From the NCBI GenBank assembly GCA_018992685.1, contig JACVGT010000018.1:1-64000 (forward strand): a stretch of 64,000 nt of DNA, written 5' to 3'. The notes under the pieces were generated by a model. That model made no database searches. It had not been told where the DNA came from and worked only from the letters and a program-made list of their open reading frames with translations. This DNA comes from Theionarchaea archaeon. GTDB taxonomy: Archaea; Methanobacteriota_B; Thermococci; Methanofastidiosales; SZ-28-30. Positions 61,549 through 64,000 of this stretch are shown here, in pieces. Both the position numbers and the translations under genes were made by a program. How positions within the stretch are numbered: position 1 is the stretch's first letter; each line of letters starts with the position of its first letter.

Positions 61549-62510
61549 TGAACACTTGGGATGATGTAGATATCCACGAACTCGCTCACTTTGCGTTTCG
61601 TATTCGACACGCTGAAGGACAGTTGAGCACTACCACTCTTGAGCAAATTGAACAACAAGTTCGCCACACATCGAAGACATATGCTTCTCGCGTTGTTACT
61701 GCACATTCAGAAGACATGTTGTTGGGATGGCTTTACCTGATTATTGAATACCCGAGACTGGTTCTCATGGGTGATTGGCACCCCATTGTTTTTCCGGGCG
61801 ACAAGGAGGGGGAAACTGCAGCCAGACTCATTGAGGAAAGTATTGAGTACACCAGGAGGGAAAAACGTGAACGATTGGAAGTCGCTCTTTCCGGAATAAC
61901 AGAGAAAAACAGCCACCTGTTCACCAAGCAGAAGGAATGGTACGAGTCACAGGGCATGGGGAAAGTGTCAGAGGAAATCTCCATGGAGTGTGTCCTCACC
62001 GGTAGCCTTGATGATGTGGAATTTCCTGAAGATGTTAACCTCAAATTACTCACAGAAATAGATAACGACAAGATTTACCCCTATTTCAATGAAACATTTC
62101 TCGCAAGCAGAAATATGCTGTGGCTCGATCAGACTGCTGAACAGCAACGAGTAACATTCGATTACTGGTTCAGCAGATCAAGACCGCTGAATGAGAAAGC
62201 ATCTATAATTCTCATGAGTGACCAACAAGTCATTGGATTCTCTGTGAGTCGACCTACTGCAGAGGGTGTCTACCTTGAGCCCTTCGGGATTCATCCGGAA
62301 TACCGGAAGAGAGGACTGGGGAGAGCACTTCTCTTGCATAGCATGAAAATCGTGGCGCAACAAGGATTGAAAACCATGTCTCTAGGGGTCGATATCGAAA
62401 ATAGACCAGCATGCCAGCTCTATCGGAGTGCAGGGTTCAAAGAATTACACCGGAACGTTGTATACTGCTGGAAAGACGTGCACATCCTCCGGCAAGGCAA
62501 TCATGAATAA
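61536..62510 (+). CDS. GNAT acetyltransferase with N-terminal GNAT-like region
   Basis: 324 residues from the ATG at 61536, six bases after AGGTGA. The C-terminal GNAT domain is clear (about 190-320: LEPFGIHPEYRKRGLGRALL, LGVDIENRPACQLYRSAGF). The N-terminal half (LAHFAFRIRHAEGQLS) resembles a second, degenerate GNAT without an acetyl-CoA loop. It overlaps the lipoprotein gene. Substrate unknown. Confidence 0.8.
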   Translation: MDIMMNTWDDVDIHELAHFAFRIRHAEGQLSTTTLEQIEQQVRHTSKTYASRVVTAHSEDMLLGWLYLIIEYPRLVLMGDWHPIVFPGDKEGETAARLIEESIEYTRREKRERLEVALSGITEKNSHLFTKQKEWYESQGMGKVSEEISMECVLTGSLDDVEFPEDVNLKLLTEIDNDKIYPYFNETFLASRNMLWLDQTAEQQRVTFDYWFSRSRPLNEKASIILMSDQQVIGFSVSRPTAEGVYLEPFGIHPEYRKRGLGRALLLHSMKIVAQQGLKTMSLGVDIENRPACQLYRSAGFKELHRNVVYCWKDVHILRQGNHE

Positions 62511-62572
62511 GACAAAGCTTCACATAAAGGCCTACCAACCCCCCAATGGTAGCGGTCTTATTAATCGAATTG

Positions 62573-62851
62573 TTATCTAGCGTCAGTAACCTTTATGATG
62601 TGATAGCCGAATTGCGTTTTCACAATATCTGAGAGTTCTCCCTTCTTTAACGAGAAGGCTGCTTTCTCAAATTCAGGTACCATTCTGCCCCTTCCAAACC
62701 AACCTAGGTCGCCACCTTTTTTCCTGGACGGGCACTCTGAATGCTGCTGTGCCAATTTGGAAAAACTGGCTCCCTTCTTCAACTCATCTAGAATTTTCTC
62801 AGCCTCACTCTTGGTCTTCACTAGGATATGACTTGCTTTCACTTCTTTCAT
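62573..62851 (-). CDS. Parvulin-type peptidyl-prolyl isomerase
   Basis: 92 residues, a stand-alone parvulin: [65 protein letters not shown]. It speeds cis-trans isomerisation of proline bonds in proteins in the cytoplasm (no signal peptide). A TATA element (about 62871-62880) lies about 26 bases before the ATG, so it is probably leaderless. Confidence 0.95.
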   Translation of the reverse strand: MKEVKASHILVKTKSEAEKILDELKKGASFSKLAQQHSECPSRKKGGDLGWFGRGRMVPEFEKAAFSLKKGELSDIVKTQFGYHIIKVTDAR

Positions 62852-63141
62852 GAACCTACCACGGGTTACCGCATATAAAGGTTAGCTCAGTGCCAGTATT
62901 CAAGCTTCTCTTCTGGAAAACGCCTTTCACCTCATGAAAACCTGGCGATTATCCACCACTTTGTGAACATTCGCAGAACTGACATTCCTCTCAGAAGGAG
63001 CCACAATCCTGTATTGTCGCTATGCCATAGGTGTGACTGAAAATGTCCCAAGAGTAGCCAGTAAGCCCAGAACCTCTGTGATATGGTCTCTTCTACCCAC
63101 TTCAAATGCCTGATTATTTCTGCCGGAATTTCTCTTGAAAC
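62852..63141. other. Intergenic gap
   Basis: About 290 bases holding the parvulin promoter and no supported gene. A TTATCCACC string near 62948 repeats the motif seen at 52873. Confidence 0.4.
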
Positions 63142-63396
63142 CTAGAATGTCACCCGAAACAGGATGGCAAGCGAATTCTCTGCAAAAGGGAAATCCAGTC
63201 TTTTTCTGAAGTCAGCAAAAATCTCCCATTCCATAGTCTCAAGGAGGAAATCTATAGCATTAGTGTTGAGGCCATTGTCTCTCTGGACATGTAGCGTATC
63301 TCCAAGAAGAACTCCCTGAAAGTCTGGGTCCACGGAAGCATGACGCAGTGTCCGTTCTATAGCTGTATCCATTCTATCGAGCACGATCTTCACCAC
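63142..63396 (-). CDS. Hypothetical protein
   Basis: 84 residues from a GTG at 63396 (GTG at 63393 is the alternative), with GTAAAGGGT before it and a TATA-like ACTATATAAGC about 24 bases upstream. The sequence (IERTLRHASVDPDFQGVLLG, TNAIDFLLETMEWEIFADF) is well balanced and protein-like. No family recognised. Confidence 0.55.
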   Translation of the reverse strand: MVKIVLDRMDTAIERTLRHASVDPDFQGVLLGDTLHVQRDNGLNTNAIDFLLETMEWEIFADFRKRLDFPFAENSLAILFRVTF

Positions 63397-63589
63397 CCTT
63401 TACTACCATGTCGTTGCTTATATAGTTTTCCGTGATTCATACAGAAATTGTCCTTGGGTAAGAATAATTCCAGATACATGTGGTGTTATGTATGTCAGAT
63501 ATTCTAAGATTAAAAGGATGACTTCCAGCCTCATTTATGAGTTTTCATGACGCCAGAAATTGTGCAGTCCCGGGCTTGTCAGAATTGGC
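63397..63589. other. Intergenic gap
   Basis: Contains the promoter of the gene starting at 63396; no other feature seen. Confidence 0.4.
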
Positions 63590-63763
63590 CTAGTAAGCTT
63601 CGCAGAATGTGATGATTGTCTGTTCACCGGGTATCCTTGCATCGATTCTGTCTCTGAACTCTGAAAAGTTGTCGGGTGTTAGACTGTGCAGAAGCTTGAT
63701 ACGCTTTTCATCAATGCAGATACTCTCCGCTTCCTCCTCTGACGATTCATACCTCTCGGTCAT
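63590..63763 (-). CDS. Small acidic protein of unknown function
   Basis: 57 residues from the ATG at 63763, five bases after GAGGTGA; the longer frame upstream is not protein-like. It begins MTERYESSEEEAESICIDEK and ends RIPGEQTIITFCEAY. A TATA-like GTATTTAAGG lies about 35 bases upstream. No family recognised. Confidence 0.5.
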   Translation of the reverse strand: MTERYESSEEEAESICIDEKRIKLLHSLTPDNFSEFRDRIDARIPGEQTIITFCEAY

Positions 63764-63911
63764 ATCTTTCACCTCAGTACCTATATTGACGGGATGCCTT
63801 AAATACTTTGCTGTGAGTGAAAAAGAAAGAATTACCGAAAAAAATTTAGAAAATAAATCCGCCAGAAACAGCCAAGTCTCCCCAATTTCCCTTCTTTCAG
63901 GAGAATGAACC

Positions 63912-64000
63912 GTGGATATCTGCACAGGGAAAAAAGATTCGGCAGACCTCAAGATACTCTGTGCAGGTGCAGTGGTTGGTGCTTTGATTCTTGCCAAGAA
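63912..64000 (+). CDS. Possible start of a gene running off the right edge
   Basis: A GTG at 63912, eight bases after AGGAG, opens a frame reading MDICTGKKDSADLKIL and then a small-residue hydrophobic segment (AGAVVGALILAK) to the end of the window. The ATG at 63905 in another frame is the alternative. Product unknown. Confidence 0.35.
   Translation, partial: MDICTGKKDSADLKILCAGAVVGALILAK

Overview
The window comes from an archaeon. Evidence: an archaeal-type methionine adenosyltransferase, a DUF460 protein, a UPF0147 protein, an archaeosortase-like protein, an ABC-class ATPase of the COG3044 type, a tRNA-Arg with a bulge-helix-bulge intron, and many TATA boxes about 25-29 bases before the start codon, as expected for leaderless archaeal mRNAs. 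Other genes carry strong Shine-Dalgarno sequences of the GGAGGTGA type. No phylogenetic marker sits in the window, so placement is inference: an uncultured euryarchaeal lineage (Theionarchaea or a relative of Thermococci would fit) with moderate GC content.

Layout. 0-5.4 kb: an HTH regulator with a small overlapping gene, then a CHAT-STAND-TPR protein split by a frameshift. 5.6-8.1 kb: secreted nuclease, lamin-tail membrane protein and a membrane J-domain protein. 8.1-11.6 kb: AT-rich accessory stretch with a large two-wHTH coiled-coil protein and a small double-HTH regulator behind a 20-bp palindrome. 11.6-16 kb: mostly core genes (tRNA-Arg, HTH-CBS regulator, MAT, archaeosortase-like protein, DUF460, SCP2). 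16.2-18.8 kb: two tandem paralogues of the first HTH regulator around a small secreted peptide gene. 19.8-26.7 kb: wHTH-TPR regulator, secreted coil protein, membrane-tethered wHTH protein, subtilisin, and an Xre/membrane-protein operon under three phased operators. 26.9-35.4 kb: Fe-S proteins, a QW-repeat protein coupled to a 1614-residue double UvrA, and a V4R protein. 36-43.5 kb: DUF885 lipoprotein, TetR/methyltransferase regulon, ABC exporter, HisC-like aminotransferase. 43.6-50 kb: molybdopterin oxidoreductase, DUF6144-like protein, YdeI-like protein, lysine-rich spacer protein, GNATs, ABC-class ATPase. 50-54 kb: four-gene operon with a PUA protein, tRNA-Gln, M29 aminopeptidase. 54-64 kb: small membrane and secreted proteins, RNase H-like exonuclease, class II amidotransferase, a radical SAM/DUF2207 operon, lipoprotein, GNAT, parvulin and small unknowns.

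The strongest candidate for an undescribed system is the operon at 57466-60354. A membrane DUF2207 protein ends in a cytoplasmic tail with ten cysteines alternating mostly with alanine and closing in GGGF. Nine bases downstream lies a radical SAM/SPASM enzyme with an N-terminal PqqD-like recognition domain. The inferred arrangement is a dedicated maturase and its substrate tail. Other notable signals are the pseudo-dimeric UvrA with complementary domain losses, three 16-bp operators phased at exactly 21 bp, matched TetR operators in front of a TetR gene and a methyltransferase gene, and two genes whose best start is a non-canonical AUA/AUU codon.

Limits: no database search was possible. Family calls rest on recognised motifs, and regulatory sites are read by eye.
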